NCBI GenBank assembly: GCA_023128135.1
Contig: JAGMEO010000005.1
Location: forward strand, 1-13,448
Direction of reading: 5' to 3'
DNA: 13,448 nucleotides
Source of the DNA: Candidatus Bathyarchaeota archaeon
GTDB taxonomy: Archaea > Thermoproteota > Bathyarchaeia > RBG-16-48-13 > JAGMEO01
Position 1 is the first letter of the stretch; each line of letters starts with the position of its first letter. Below, one piece after another: positions 1 to 7,022 of the stretch. The position numbers and the translations under genes are program-made. The notes beneath the pieces were generated by a model. It was given only the letters and a program-made list of their open reading frames with translations. It searched no databases and was not told where the DNA came from.

Positions 1-1801
1 TAAGCTCGTCTTGGAAGTTTGGGTCTTTTGCAAGCTCTACGTATTTGACTAACTTTACTATCTCTCTAGCGGTCTTCCTTGCTTTTTTTGAGACTAACGC
101 CATTCTAGCCCCTGTTCCTGCAGCGTTGCCCACAGTTTTCACCTTTTCTAATGAGAATTCTGGGAACAAGCCAATCATTCTTGCATTCTCGGGTCTGATG
201 TAGAAGCCAAAGGCTCCAGCAACATAAACCCTATCGATGTCATCTTCTTTCACTCTAGCCTCTTTCATCAACGTGACAGTTCCGGTGTGAATAGCTGCCT
301 TTGCTAACTGAATCTCTCGAATGTCTTTCTGCGTAATTACTATGTTGGTTCCTGTTGAAGTCTCCTTTCCCCCGGCTAGAACATATTCTAACACGCCTTC
401 TTTAACTCGTAATCTTGGTGAGTTCAAGTTCTTATTCATTTTTCCTGACATGTCAATAATACCTGCTTTCAGCATCTCAGCTGGCACATCAACAATAGCT
501 GAGCCACAGATCCCTGAAGGCTTAGCATCGCTAATAGTTTTGTATTCAACCTCTAAGTTATCGGGATTAATGGTGATTTTTTCAATGGCGCCTGAGGCTG
601 CTCTCATGCCATGTTTTATATGTCCTCCCTCAAAAGCTGGACCAGACGCACATGAACAAGCAAATAATCCATCTTCATTTCCTAAGACAACCTCCGTATT
701 GGTTCCAATGTCCAATATCATAGAGAGTTCTTTTCTTTTGTAAACCTCCGTCGCCAAGATCACGGCAACAGCATCAGACCCTACAAACCCAGCAATAACA
801 GGCAGAGCATGGATGTTGCCATTGGAATTAATCTTAACACCAATCGCATCAGCATTAACATCCATACTGCTTCTGACAACAGGCATGTATGGTGCTACAC
901 CCAGAGATTTCACTGGTATGTTTAGGAAAAGGTGGTGCATGACAGTGTTTCCAACAACAGTCATCTCATAGACCTCATTTAGATCAACACCAGTCTTACC
1001 ACACAGATCTGTAAGAATGGTATTTACCCCTTTGACGACTTCATTTTGGAGTTTCTTATGATCTTTATACGCAATTCTGGAGATGACGTCTTCTCCATAC
1101 AAAATTTGAGGATTCATCAATGAGCCTGCAGCAATAACCTTTCCCGTATTCAGGTTAATAAGAAAACCAGCGAGTTTTGTTGTACCAATGTCAACAGCAT
1201 AACCAAAACTTCTTTGCGTTGTATCTTTCGGTTCCACAGTGATAATCCTTTTTTCATTCCACAATGTTATTGTTATTTTTCCTTCAGCACGCTTCAAAAC
1301 AGATATTAAAGAATTGATTATTCTAGGGTCTATTTTTACGTCCTTAACGTCATATTGCATCTCAAGACTTTTCAGGAATTCTTCGAATTTTAATTTGGAG
1401 TCTTCAAAAATTGGTGCTCGCAACTTGACAAAATATTTTTTAATTATAGGAATTGGCTTAATAGACGTGTCTATGCCTTCTATTTGTAGCCTTTGCTTGC
1501 CAGTTTGGCTTTCTTCAGGAATCATAATCTTAATTGAATCGTGAATTAAAGATTGGCAAGCCAACCTATAACCAACTGAAAGCTCCTCAGAGGTTAAACG
1601 CTTCTTCTCTTCTTTAGTCATCGAACTAATAGCATCCATATTCTCAACAATGACTTTACATTTTCCACATTTACCTTTACCACCACATATTGATGTCAAG
1701 TCTACATCTGCCATTCTTGCAGCTTCTAAAATGCTTGTTCCAGCTTGAACTTTCACACGCTTTCCAGGTGGCTGAAAAATAACTTCTTTTTTCGGTTGCA
1801 A
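1..1801 (-). CDS. Reductive activator of corrinoid proteins (RACo/RamA type, DUF4445), C-terminus cut by window edge
   Basis: ATP-dependent reductase that restores the inactive Co(II) corrinoid of methyl-transferring proteins to Co(I); cytoplasmic. The frame stays open for 600 codons from TTG at 1799-1801 to the window edge. Seen: an N-terminal [2Fe-2S] ferredoxin domain with ligands C39, C45, C48 and C82 (C-x5-C-x2-C-x33-C); a linker and middle region to about residue 195; then an ASKHA ATPase fold with DIGTT (204-208), DIGTNTE (364-370), VAGAFG (527-532) and GNAAGTGA near 558-565. Family members are about 630 residues, so probably only a few tens of residues are missing. TTG is the only usable start after an in-frame TAA; AAGGA (1808-1812) is a fitting ribosome site and a TATA-like box lies at 1851-1860. 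Divergent from rpoP. The exact corrinoid partner (CODH/ACS protein or a substrate methyltransferase) cannot be told from this window. The family is clear; choosing RACo over RamA is inference. Confidence 0.93.
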   Translation of the reverse strand, partial: MQPKKEVIFQPPGKRVKVQAGTSILEAARMADVDLTSICGGKGKCGKCKVIVENMDAISSMTKEEKKRLTSEELSVGYRLACQSLIHDSIKIMIPEESQTGKQRLQIEGIDTSIKPIPIIKKYFVKLRAPIFEDSKLKFEEFLKSLEMQYDVKDVKIDPRIINSLISVLKRAEGKITITLWNEKRIITVEPKDTTQRSFGYAVDIGTTKLAGFLINLNTGKVIAAGSLMNPQILYGEDVISRIAYKDHKKLQNEVVKGVNTILTDLCGKTGVDLNEVYEMTVVGNTVMHHLFLNIPVKSLGVAPYMPVVRSSMDVNADAIGVKINSNGNIHALPVIAGFVGSDAVAVILATEVYKRKELSMILDIGTNTEVVLGNEDGLFACSCASGPAFEGGHIKHGMRAASGAIEKITINPDNLEVEYKTISDAKPSGICGSAIVDVPAEMLKAGIIDMSGKMNKNLNSPRLRVKEGVLEYVLAGGKETSTGTNIVITQKDIREIQLAKAAIHTGTVTLMKEARVKEDDIDRVYVAGAFGFYIRPENARMIGLFPEFSLEKVKTVGNAAGTGARMALVSKKARKTAREIVKLVKYVELAKDPNFQDEL

Positions 1802-1850
1802 TAAATTTCCTTCTCTTCCCTTGACTACTAAGATTTTAAAGGCTTGTTAA

Positions 1851-1860
1851 TAATATAAGA
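1851..1860 (-). promoter_or_regulatory. TATA-like box for the corrinoid activator gene
   Basis: On the minus strand this reads TCTTATATTA, a good match to the archaeal TATA consensus. A start about 25 bases downstream (near 1828) would give a leader of roughly 27 bases carrying the AAGGA ribosome site before the TTG start. Placement is by pattern only. Confidence 0.5.
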
Positions 1861-1902
1861 ATAATTAATTGACTTATTTGGCTTCTAACTCTTCGCGTTA
1901 TG

Positions 1903-1913
1903 TTTATTAAAAA
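1903..1913 (+). promoter_or_regulatory. TATA-like box for rpoP
   Basis: TTTATTAAAAA lies about 50 bases before the rpoP start codon, predicting a transcript start near 1935 and a short leader of about 25 bases. Together with the box at 1851-1860 it makes this gap a divergent promoter region. Confidence 0.4.
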
Positions 1914-1959
1914 GCGATTGCTTCTAAAGTAGCAGTTTTACTGCATGGATGAAATGTGA

Positions 1960-2133
1960 ATGACTGAAGATAAAAGCACACTTAGCGGAATAATTTATGA
2001 GTGCGTTAAATGTGGTGCACAAATAAGTTATGATAAATTGGTGATAATGCCAGAGATTAAATGCCACGAGTGTGGTTACCGGATTCTAAAAAAGATTCGT
2101 CCACCAATTGTTAAGAGAATCAAAGCCATATAG
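1960..2133 (+). CDS. rpoP: DNA-directed RNA polymerase subunit P (Rpb12-like), 57 aa
   Basis: Small zinc-binding subunit of archaeal RNA polymerase, the counterpart of eukaryotic Rpb12, needed for enzyme assembly and promoter opening. The 57-residue product has the family layout: a flexible acidic N-terminus, zinc ligands C15, C18, C35 and C38 in two CxxCG knuckles (CVKCG and CHECG), the signature GYRIL (39-43), and the basic tail IRPPIVKRIKA. ATG at 1960 is the only sensible start because the codon just before it is an in-frame TGA. That TGA ends a four-codon frame (ATG GAT GAA ATG TGA, 1945-1959) abutting the start. It is easily missed because it is so short. In many archaea rpoP sits beside ribosomal protein genes; here it stands alone, divergent from the corrinoid activator. 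Confidence 0.93.
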   Translation: MTEDKSTLSGIIYECVKCGAQISYDKLVIMPEIKCHECGYRILKKIRPPIVKRIKAI

Positions 2134-2162
2134 ACTATGGTTAAGTTAAAAAGTCCATAAGG

Positions 2163-2171
2163 CTTAAATAT
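2163..2171 (+). promoter_or_regulatory. TATA-like box upstream of the hairpin RNA candidate
   Basis: CTTAAATAT sits 30 bases past the rpoP stop and about 45 bases before a long inverted repeat. A start near 2195 would make a short non-coding transcript. There is no open reading frame of note downstream on this strand, so the box either drives an RNA or is chance in AT-rich DNA. Confidence 0.3.
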
Positions 2172-2194
2172 CCTAACAAAATTCTTTGTTCTAA

Positions 2195-2290
2195 AGTTTA
2201 ATTTATGGGAAAGGGAAGATGGCAGAAGTTTTTCCTCCTCTCTCTAAATAATAATTCTTTTCTGAAGCCGTCTTCCCCCCAATCATTTTA
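2195..2290 (+). ncRNA. Candidate small structured RNA with an anti-Shine-Dalgarno-like loop
   Basis: Between the converging rpoP and exported-protein genes is a strong inverted repeat. GGGAAGATGGC (2213-2223) pairs with GCCGTCTTCCC (2267-2277) over 11 base pairs with one G-U. After a small bulge, AGAAG (2224-2228) pairs with 2259-2263. The loop is pyrimidine-rich and contains CCTCCTCTCTCT (2234-2245), whose CCTCCT equals the usual anti-Shine-Dalgarno core of archaeal 16S rRNA. A TATA-like box lies upstream (2163-2171) and a T-run downstream (2306-2310). The ends given are estimates. It could instead be an rpoP 3' untranslated hairpin or a two-sided transcription barrier between convergent genes. 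It does not resemble tRNA, SRP RNA, RNase P or C/D-box RNAs. Confidence 0.4.
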
Positions 2291-2294
2291 CATT

Positions 2295-2316
2295 GAAAAA
2301 AAGGGTTTTTATATTT
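2295..2316. terminator. Back-to-back T-tracts ending the convergent transcripts
   Basis: The sequence has A7 followed by GGG and TTTTT. Read on the minus strand this gives CCCTTTTTTT just after the stop of the exported-protein gene. Read on the plus strand it gives GGGTTTTTATATTT after the hairpin. Archaeal RNA polymerase ends transcripts at such T-runs, so both directions are served here. Confidence 0.45.
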
Positions 2317-3326
2317 CAGTCTTCTCTTGGGGGTTTTCTCAAGAATGCTACTATTAAAACTATAAAAGCAGATACCCCTGTCAGAATTACGATTGGCAGA
2401 TTGATTGTTTCTGGTCTTGGTATTAATATGTACTCAGCGTTCTCTTCTATTACACCTATACTCATGTAATGTTGAAGGATGCCTTGATATCTTCCATATT
2501 TTAGAGAGACGTAATCGGATCGTTCATCCTCTATGATGTTTGCTTCAACATGTAAGATCGATGAGATACCGGAAAAGGTGGCAACTGCTTCGTTGGACCA
2601 TTTATAGAATCCTTCCACTAGTTCTGATTCTACTCCTATGATTTGGATTAAACCTGAATCCTCCATTTGCTGATACGCCGAAGAATGGCTTTTTGTGGTC
2701 TCACCTGGAATATCTCTACTTAATTTGAATTCGAGAGCCAAGCCACTGGAACTGGGTTGTGCAAAAGTCCAGTTCCATACGATGACGTTAATTCCAAGCT
2801 CGCTTCTACCAGCCAGAGTGTAAGCTGTTTTGCCATTTACTGAAGTAGATGTATTAAAGGCATTATGATACATATTGACCTCAAACATGACTCCAAATTG
2901 GTAAACTGGTGGTCCAAAAAGTATTAGACGGACACTGTAACCGATTTCTTCACCTTCGTCATCAATTATGACATAGGGATCTGTTTGAGCCCAAGGTAAT
3001 TTATTTACTTCCACTGATAGTATAATATCATCATCGTACTCATAGATCTTATCAAGACTTAGTCTGAAATGTGTATAATTCTCGGTGTCACCTGTATAAT
3101 AGAAAGTTATAACAGGTTTTGTTCCAGAAATTTCGGTAGTCAACACATCAGATTGTAATATTGTTTTCCCACCTTTTTTATAGACTTGAACAGGATTATC
3201 TGTATTATTCATCTTAACGACTGGAAGTAAAGAGAGAAGAATTAGGAAAATCGTCAAGAACGTGAGCGTATGTATACAGGATTTTTTGTGATTGAGACAC
3301 TGTTTATTCAAGTCATACCACCTCAA
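2316..3326 (-). CDS. Exported protein with N- and C-terminal membrane anchors, function unknown
   Basis: Not a family I recognise. It has a lysine/histidine-rich N-terminal head, a hydrophobic segment (about residues 20-37), a roughly 270-residue beta-rich outer domain, and a second hydrophobic segment (about 308-329) followed by the charged tail RKPPRED. This implies a protein held in the membrane at both ends with its bulk outside. N-glycosylation sequons fit this (N40, N41-T region, N83, N158, N185). Its N-terminal TTG (3324-3326) overlaps the stop of the regulator upstream. A better start may be the TTG at 3309-3311, which has GAGGTG seven bases ahead; that would give 331 residues. The pair is surely co-transcribed and translationally coupled, so this protein is the likely partner or target of the membrane regulator. 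Function is unassigned; existence of the gene is secure. Confidence 0.85.
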   Translation of the reverse strand: MRWYDLNKQCLNHKKSCIHTLTFLTIFLILLSLLPVVKMNNTDNPVQVYKKGGKTILQSDVLTTEISGTKPVITFYYTGDTENYTHFRLSLDKIYEYDDDIILSVEVNKLPWAQTDPYVIIDDEGEEIGYSVRLILFGPPVYQFGVMFEVNMYHNAFNTSTSVNGKTAYTLAGRSELGINVIVWNWTFAQPSSSGLALEFKLSRDIPGETTKSHSSAYQQMEDSGLIQIIGVESELVEGFYKWSNEAVATFSGISSILHVEANIIEDERSDYVSLKYGRYQGILQHYMSIGVIEENAEYILIPRPETINLPIVILTGVSAFIVLIVAFLRKPPRED

Positions 3327-4201
3327 ATTGTAAATCTGAATACGAAAAAGAGAACATAGATAATGTTAAGATATTGTATCAAGAAACTTATCACTGCAGC
3401 TCTATCGATCCTCAGAGCCTTGGATATGCTTATAGCGATGGATAATAAACCGATTGACCAAATTTGACAGATAAGCATGAGACCCCACCAAAAAATGTCG
3501 TTTAAAAGAAATCCAGGACTAATCGCTTTGACTAGAGCCCACAGGAAAGCATAAAAGATGATTGGAGAAAGAGAAAAAGCTGTTCCTGATAGTAATGTTA
3601 AATGTTCTTCTTTTCGACGATATATCAGATAAGATAACCCGTCGCTTAATGCAAAAATTAGTAACCAGCTTGCGAAGAATTTAATCGCAATCATATAAGG
3701 TTCAACAGTTGGCCTGCTATTAAAGAACAATAAGATTGGCTCTAATCTTGCTTCAGCCAAGAGCCAAGATCCAAGAGCAATTATAGCAGTGGCTTCAACG
3801 ATTCGTTTCCTGGGCGTTGATGAGATAAAAGCAAACAGTTGTTTAGGTAAAACTATTGAAGTTATACGATTAAACAAAGTTACATGAGGCGTTTTTTCTT
3901 TGATTCCCATATCTTCGAGGGTTTCTTTGCTAGAAGTGAAAATTTTGATAGCGAGTTTACCTTTATCGGTTAGGATGTATTTTCTTTTCTTGTCTTGAGT
4001 AATTAAGTCTCCAAGTGTATCAAGATGATAGTATAAAGTACCTACGCTAACATTCAATTCTTCTTTTAAATCTCTGAAGCCAATCCTTTCGTTCTTCGCC
4101 ATGAGATCTACAATCGTCTTTCTAATTGGATGACTGAGAGCAGCATAAATCTGCCTTGTATCTTTTGATAGATCCTCGTTAGGCATCAGAGTTATCCTCA
4201 A
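3323..4201 (-). CDS. Membrane-anchored winged-helix (ArsR-like) transcription regulator
   Basis: The N-terminal third is a winged helix-turn-helix of the ArsR/archaeal type (about residues 17-88): ALSHPIRKTIVDLM leads in, VSVGTLYYHLDTL is the recognition helix, and KYILTDKGKLAI is the wing. The rest carries about five hydrophobic segments (roughly 135-152, 170-193, 203-226, 236-260, 267-290), resembling the Yip1-like membrane domains joined to such regulators in archaea. It would bind DNA from the membrane, perhaps sensing membrane or surface state. The longest frame starts at TTG (4199-4201), but that codon overlaps a GAGG ribosome site (4195-4198) spaced well for the ATG at 4184-4186, so 287 residues is more likely. 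The stop overlaps the next gene by four bases. Autoregulation is plausible given an inverted repeat in its promoter. Confidence 0.87.
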   Translation of the reverse strand: MRITLMPNEDLSKDTRQIYAALSHPIRKTIVDLMAKNERIGFRDLKEELNVSVGTLYYHLDTLGDLITQDKKRKYILTDKGKLAIKIFTSSKETLEDMGIKEKTPHVTLFNRITSIVLPKQLFAFISSTPRKRIVEATAIIALGSWLLAEARLEPILLFFNSRPTVEPYMIAIKFFASWLLIFALSDGLSYLIYRRKEEHLTLLSGTAFSLSPIIFYAFLWALVKAISPGFLLNDIFWWGLMLICQIWSIGLLSIAISISKALRIDRAAVISFLIQYLNIIYVLFFVFRFTI

Positions 4202-4223
4202 TCAAGATTTATCTCATTACACA

Positions 4224-4271
4224 ATTTTAAGATTAAACGATTTCCATTTTAATAATTTAACTACTTAAAAT
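4224..4271. promoter_or_regulatory. Possible operator: separated 8-bp inverted repeat ahead of the membrane regulator
   Basis: ATTTTAAG (4224-4231) and CTTAAAAT (4264-4271) are exact inverted copies, 32 bases apart. The nearer copy overlaps a TATA-like stretch reading TTTAATCTTAAAA on the minus strand, which would set a start near 4205. Such spacing could suit a dimeric winged-helix protein controlling its own gene. The arms are very AT-rich, so chance is a real alternative. Confidence 0.25.
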
Positions 4272-4406
4272 CTTCTTACAACACGTAAATAATTTACTAC
4301 ATACTGAAAATTGTTTCTTTTGGATACATGAAAAAACAGGAAAAGCATCAAATAATATGAACAAAATGCTCTAATCCTTGAAAAAATGACTCAAAATTAA
4401 AAGCAG

Positions 4407-4415
4407 TTATAAATT
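4407..4415 (+). promoter_or_regulatory. TATA-like box for glyS
   Basis: TTATAAATT, with a second AT-rich candidate CTATATTTATT just after it (4418-4428). The first predicts a start near 4435, the second near 4447. Both are upstream of ATG 4459. The 257-base gap 4202-4458 contains no reading frame I would call a gene. Confidence 0.45.
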
Positions 4416-4427
4416 TCTATATTTATT

Positions 4428-4443
4428 GTCTAAATCCTTAGAC
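4428..4443 (+). repeat. Perfect 6-bp inverted repeat at the glyS transcript start
   Basis: GTCTAA, a four-base ATCC spacer, then TTAGAC. It sits between the TATA-like box and the first ATG of glyS, so it overlaps the probable transcript start. It is either an operator for a small DNA-binding dimer or a short 5' hairpin. It is not a T-box: there is no antiterminator structure, and T-boxes are bacterial. Confidence 0.4.
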
Positions 4444-4458
4444 TATCTTTAAGTAAAC

Positions 4459-6252
4459 ATGTATCGGATAATTGACAATCAACAGGAATTGGTAACTATG
4501 GATTTATACGATAGAATTTCAGAGCTTAGCAAACGGCGAGGAATTTTTTTCCCCTCATTTGAAATTTATGGAGGGCTGGGTGGGTTCTATGATTATGGTC
4601 CCATCGGTGCCACACTCAAACGTAATATTGAGAACAAATGGATGAAGATATTTGTATTAAAAGAAGGTATGGTGGAGATTGAGTCAACAATGATTTTACC
4701 TTCAGTTGTTTTTGAAGCTTCAGGCCACATCGCTCATTTCACGGACATCCTCACAAAGTGTACTGCTTGTAATGAGACCTACCGAACCGACCATGTCATA
4801 AAAGAAGCAGGAGTCGAAATAAGAGAAGGGTTGAAAGCTGAAGAACTTGACAAAGTCATAAGAAAAAAAGATGTTCAATGCCCAAAATGTGGTGGTGAAT
4901 TAGAGAAGTCTTCTCCTTTCAATCTAATGTTTAAGGTAGAAATAGGTCCCTATTGGAGAAGTATAACCGGTTATGGAAGACCTGAAGCCGCTCAAGCACA
5001 GTTTGTAGATTTTAAGAGAGTCTATTCTTCAGAGAGAGAGCGGCTGCCTCTTGGTATAGCTCAAGTTGGAAGATGCTTAAGAAACGAGATCGCACCACGA
5101 AAAGGACCGATTAGATTGAGAGAATTTACAATCATTGATTACGAAATCTTCTTCGATCCTGATGACTCTTCGTATTCAAGAATAGAGCTTCTAGAGGATC
5201 AAAAGCTTCGGATTCTAACATCAAAAGAGCAAACTTCTGGAACAAATAGAATAAAAGAAGTCACTGTAAAAGAAGCTCTGAAAAAAGGTTTGATAGGTAA
5301 TGAGATACAGGCATATTTCTTGGCTCTTGCTGTCAGGTTTATGAAAGAGTTGGGCGTTCCACCGGAAAAACAGCGACTAAGAGAACAACTACCAGAAGAG
5401 AAAGCCCATTATTCGAAACAAACTTTTGATCAAGAAGTGTGGTTGGAACGTTGGGGATGGACTGAAATTTCTGGCAGCGCATATAGAACTAATTATGATG
5501 TAAGCAGACACATGACTTACAGCGGGAAAGACTTGCGAGTTTTCAAAGCCTTTGATAAACCGAAGAAAGTTAGGAAGATAATTCAGAAACCTAATAGAGA
5601 GTTAATCCAAGAAGACTTTGGAGAGGAAACGAAGATGATCATTAAACTTCTCTCTAAAAGTGATCCTCAAGTAGTTAAACAGAATTTTGAGGAAAGAGGT
5701 GTCTACGAGCTGCCAGGACCCACTTCACTAAAACTGTACCCTAAACATGTAGATTTTGAGATAATTGAAACAGAAGCCACAGGAAAATACTTCATTCCAC
5801 ATGTCATTGAACCTTCATTTGGGGTTGACCGGGTTTTCTACTCTATTTTAGAATACGCCTATACAGAGAAAGGAGGAAGAGTAATCTTAAGAATTCCTAG
5901 AGATATTGCACCAATAAAGGCATTAGTCTTTCCTCTTGTGAACAAGGATGGCATACCAGAACTAGCTGAGAAAGTATACAACTTAATCATTGAGAAGGAC
6001 ATAGTAGCAAGGTATGATGGTTCAGGATCAATAGGGAAACGATATGCGAGAGCCGACGAAATAGGTGTACCGATATGTATAACCATAGATTATGATTCTC
6101 TGAAAGATAATACAGTTACACTGAGAGATCTAGATACATGGTCACAAATTCGCATGAAAATTACAGATCTTCCAGAGAAACTGCACCGCTATATCAAAGG
6201 TAAAAAAGAGTTCAATGATCTAGGAACCCCTTATAATAAAAATTCTACTTAA
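4459..6252 (+). CDS. glyS: Glycyl-tRNA synthetase, homodimeric archaeal/eukaryotic type
   Basis: Class II aminoacyl-tRNA synthetase charging tRNA-Gly in the cytoplasm. Seen, in order: the family N-terminus (ELSKRRGIFFPSFEIYGG, residues 22-39) with motif 1 beyond it; a zinc-knuckle insertion (C101, C104, C141, C144); RPEAAQ (174-179); motif 2 with RNE at 208-210 running to about 231; the TEISGSAYRTNYD block (335-347); motif 3 IEPSFGVDR (450-458); and an anticodon-binding domain from about 483. The usual archaeal protein begins near the second ATG (4498-4500, Met14), which would give 584 residues; the 13 extra residues look unlike the family, so 4498 is the more likely start. In motif 2 the usual glutamate that contacts glycine is aspartate (D227), and RPETAQG reads RPEAAQA. 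The other glycine-site residues (E176, E451, S453) are kept, so it should be active. Confidence 0.95.
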   Translation: MYRIIDNQQELVTMDLYDRISELSKRRGIFFPSFEIYGGLGGFYDYGPIGATLKRNIENKWMKIFVLKEGMVEIESTMILPSVVFEASGHIAHFTDILTKCTACNETYRTDHVIKEAGVEIREGLKAEELDKVIRKKDVQCPKCGGELEKSSPFNLMFKVEIGPYWRSITGYGRPEAAQAQFVDFKRVYSSERERLPLGIAQVGRCLRNEIAPRKGPIRLREFTIIDYEIFFDPDDSSYSRIELLEDQKLRILTSKEQTSGTNRIKEVTVKEALKKGLIGNEIQAYFLALAVRFMKELGVPPEKQRLREQLPEEKAHYSKQTFDQEVWLERWGWTEISGSAYRTNYDVSRHMTYSGKDLRVFKAFDKPKKVRKIIQKPNRELIQEDFGEETKMIIKLLSKSDPQVVKQNFEERGVYELPGPTSLKLYPKHVDFEIIETEATGKYFIPHVIEPSFGVDRVFYSILEYAYTEKGGRVILRIPRDIAPIKALVFPLVNKDGIPELAEKVYNLIIEKDIVARYDGSGSIGKRYARADEIGVPICITIDYDSLKDNTVTLRDLDTWSQIRMKITDLPEKLHRYIKGKKEFNDLGTPYNKNST

Positions 6253-6264
6253 CAGTTTTAACCC

Positions 6265-6292
6265 TAATTTTTTCGGTACTCTTTTTAATAAG
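6265..6292 (+). terminator. T-tracts ending glyS, the second also TATA-like for the next operon
   Basis: Two T-runs (six Ts at 6268-6273, five Ts at 6282-6286) follow the glyS stop within 35 bases, as expected of an archaeal terminator. The second, TTTTTAATAAG (6282-6292), is also placed to act as a TATA box, with a start near 6318 and a leader of about 24 bases for the DUF47 gene. Confidence 0.4.
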
Positions 6293-6341
6293 ATCTCTCA
6301 TTTCACTCTCATACACAATCTAATTACTTGGCGAATACGAC

Positions 6342-7007
6342 TTGGTTTTCCCCAGTGAAACAGAAGAACAAATCAGAAGGATAGTTCTAGACATATGCCA
6401 AGATCACATAAGGAAAATATTGGAAAGTGTTAGAGAACTTACATTAATGATAGACGACTTTGCACAAAAGAATAGCGATCAAAAAAGTTTCGAAGAGAGA
6501 CTGCTAAAAATTAGACAGTTGAAAGATGAAGCTTCAGAGTTCAAACGAGTTCTTCTAAGAGAACTTACTGAAACTGGCATGATCCTGCTAAGTAGAGAAG
6601 ACCTAATGCGTCTTGTTAACCAAGTAAACGAGATAGTCGATTTTTCTGAAGAAGGCGCTTTTAGACTAAACGAGCTCAATAAGAGAAAGATTAAGATAAG
6701 TGATGAATTACGAAATGATCTTTTAAACTTGAGCAAAAACGTACTCAAAGCCGTAACAGCTCTACGAAACACAATTCTGTCTCTAAAATTCAGTAGGAGC
6801 AGAACTATTGAATTGGCAAAAGGCGTAGAAGCAGCAAAATATGTGGTCGATGAAATCTACAGAAACATTGACTTAAAGATCATCGACACAAAGATGGACA
6901 TAAATTACAAGCTTTTTCTAAGGGAAATAGTTATAGTCTTAGAACACATCGCAGACACCACTGAAGACGCAACGGATTCAGCTAGAATCCTAGCGCTCAG
7001 CATATGA
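6342..7007 (+). CDS. DUF47/PhoU-like helical protein
   Basis: An all-helical protein of 221 residues. Size, helical pattern and motifs fit the DUF47 family (distant PhoU relatives). The central SREDLMRLVNQVNEIVD (84-100) and the C-terminal EHIADTTEDATDSARIL (201-217) match the two acidic, metal-binding-type repeats of that family. Relatives are linked to phosphate or other anion transport control and are often beside a Pit-type transporter. None is present here, so the role is open. The only start after the in-frame TAA at 6321-6323 is TTG at 6342-6344, with no strong ribosome site. It lies 15 bases ahead of endA on the same strand, so the two are probably one transcript. Confidence 0.82.
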   Translation: MVFPSETEEQIRRIVLDICQDHIRKILESVRELTLMIDDFAQKNSDQKSFEERLLKIRQLKDEASEFKRVLLRELTETGMILLSREDLMRLVNQVNEIVDFSEEGAFRLNELNKRKIKISDELRNDLLNLSKNVLKAVTALRNTILSLKFSRSRTIELAKGVEAAKYVVDEIYRNIDLKIIDTKMDINYKLFLREIVIVLEHIADTTEDATDSARILALSI

Positions 7008-7022
7008 AAAACGTGAAGGATT

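Noticed and set aside
321..1544. Plus-strand open frames at 321-743 and 1239-1544
   Set aside because: They lie antisense to the corrinoid activator, whose motifs are unmistakable; the products have no domain sense.
4202..4458. T-box or tRNA-like leader before glyS
   Set aside because: Only a 6-bp hairpin is present; there is no specifier or antiterminator structure and the gap is AT-rich without tRNA-like arms.
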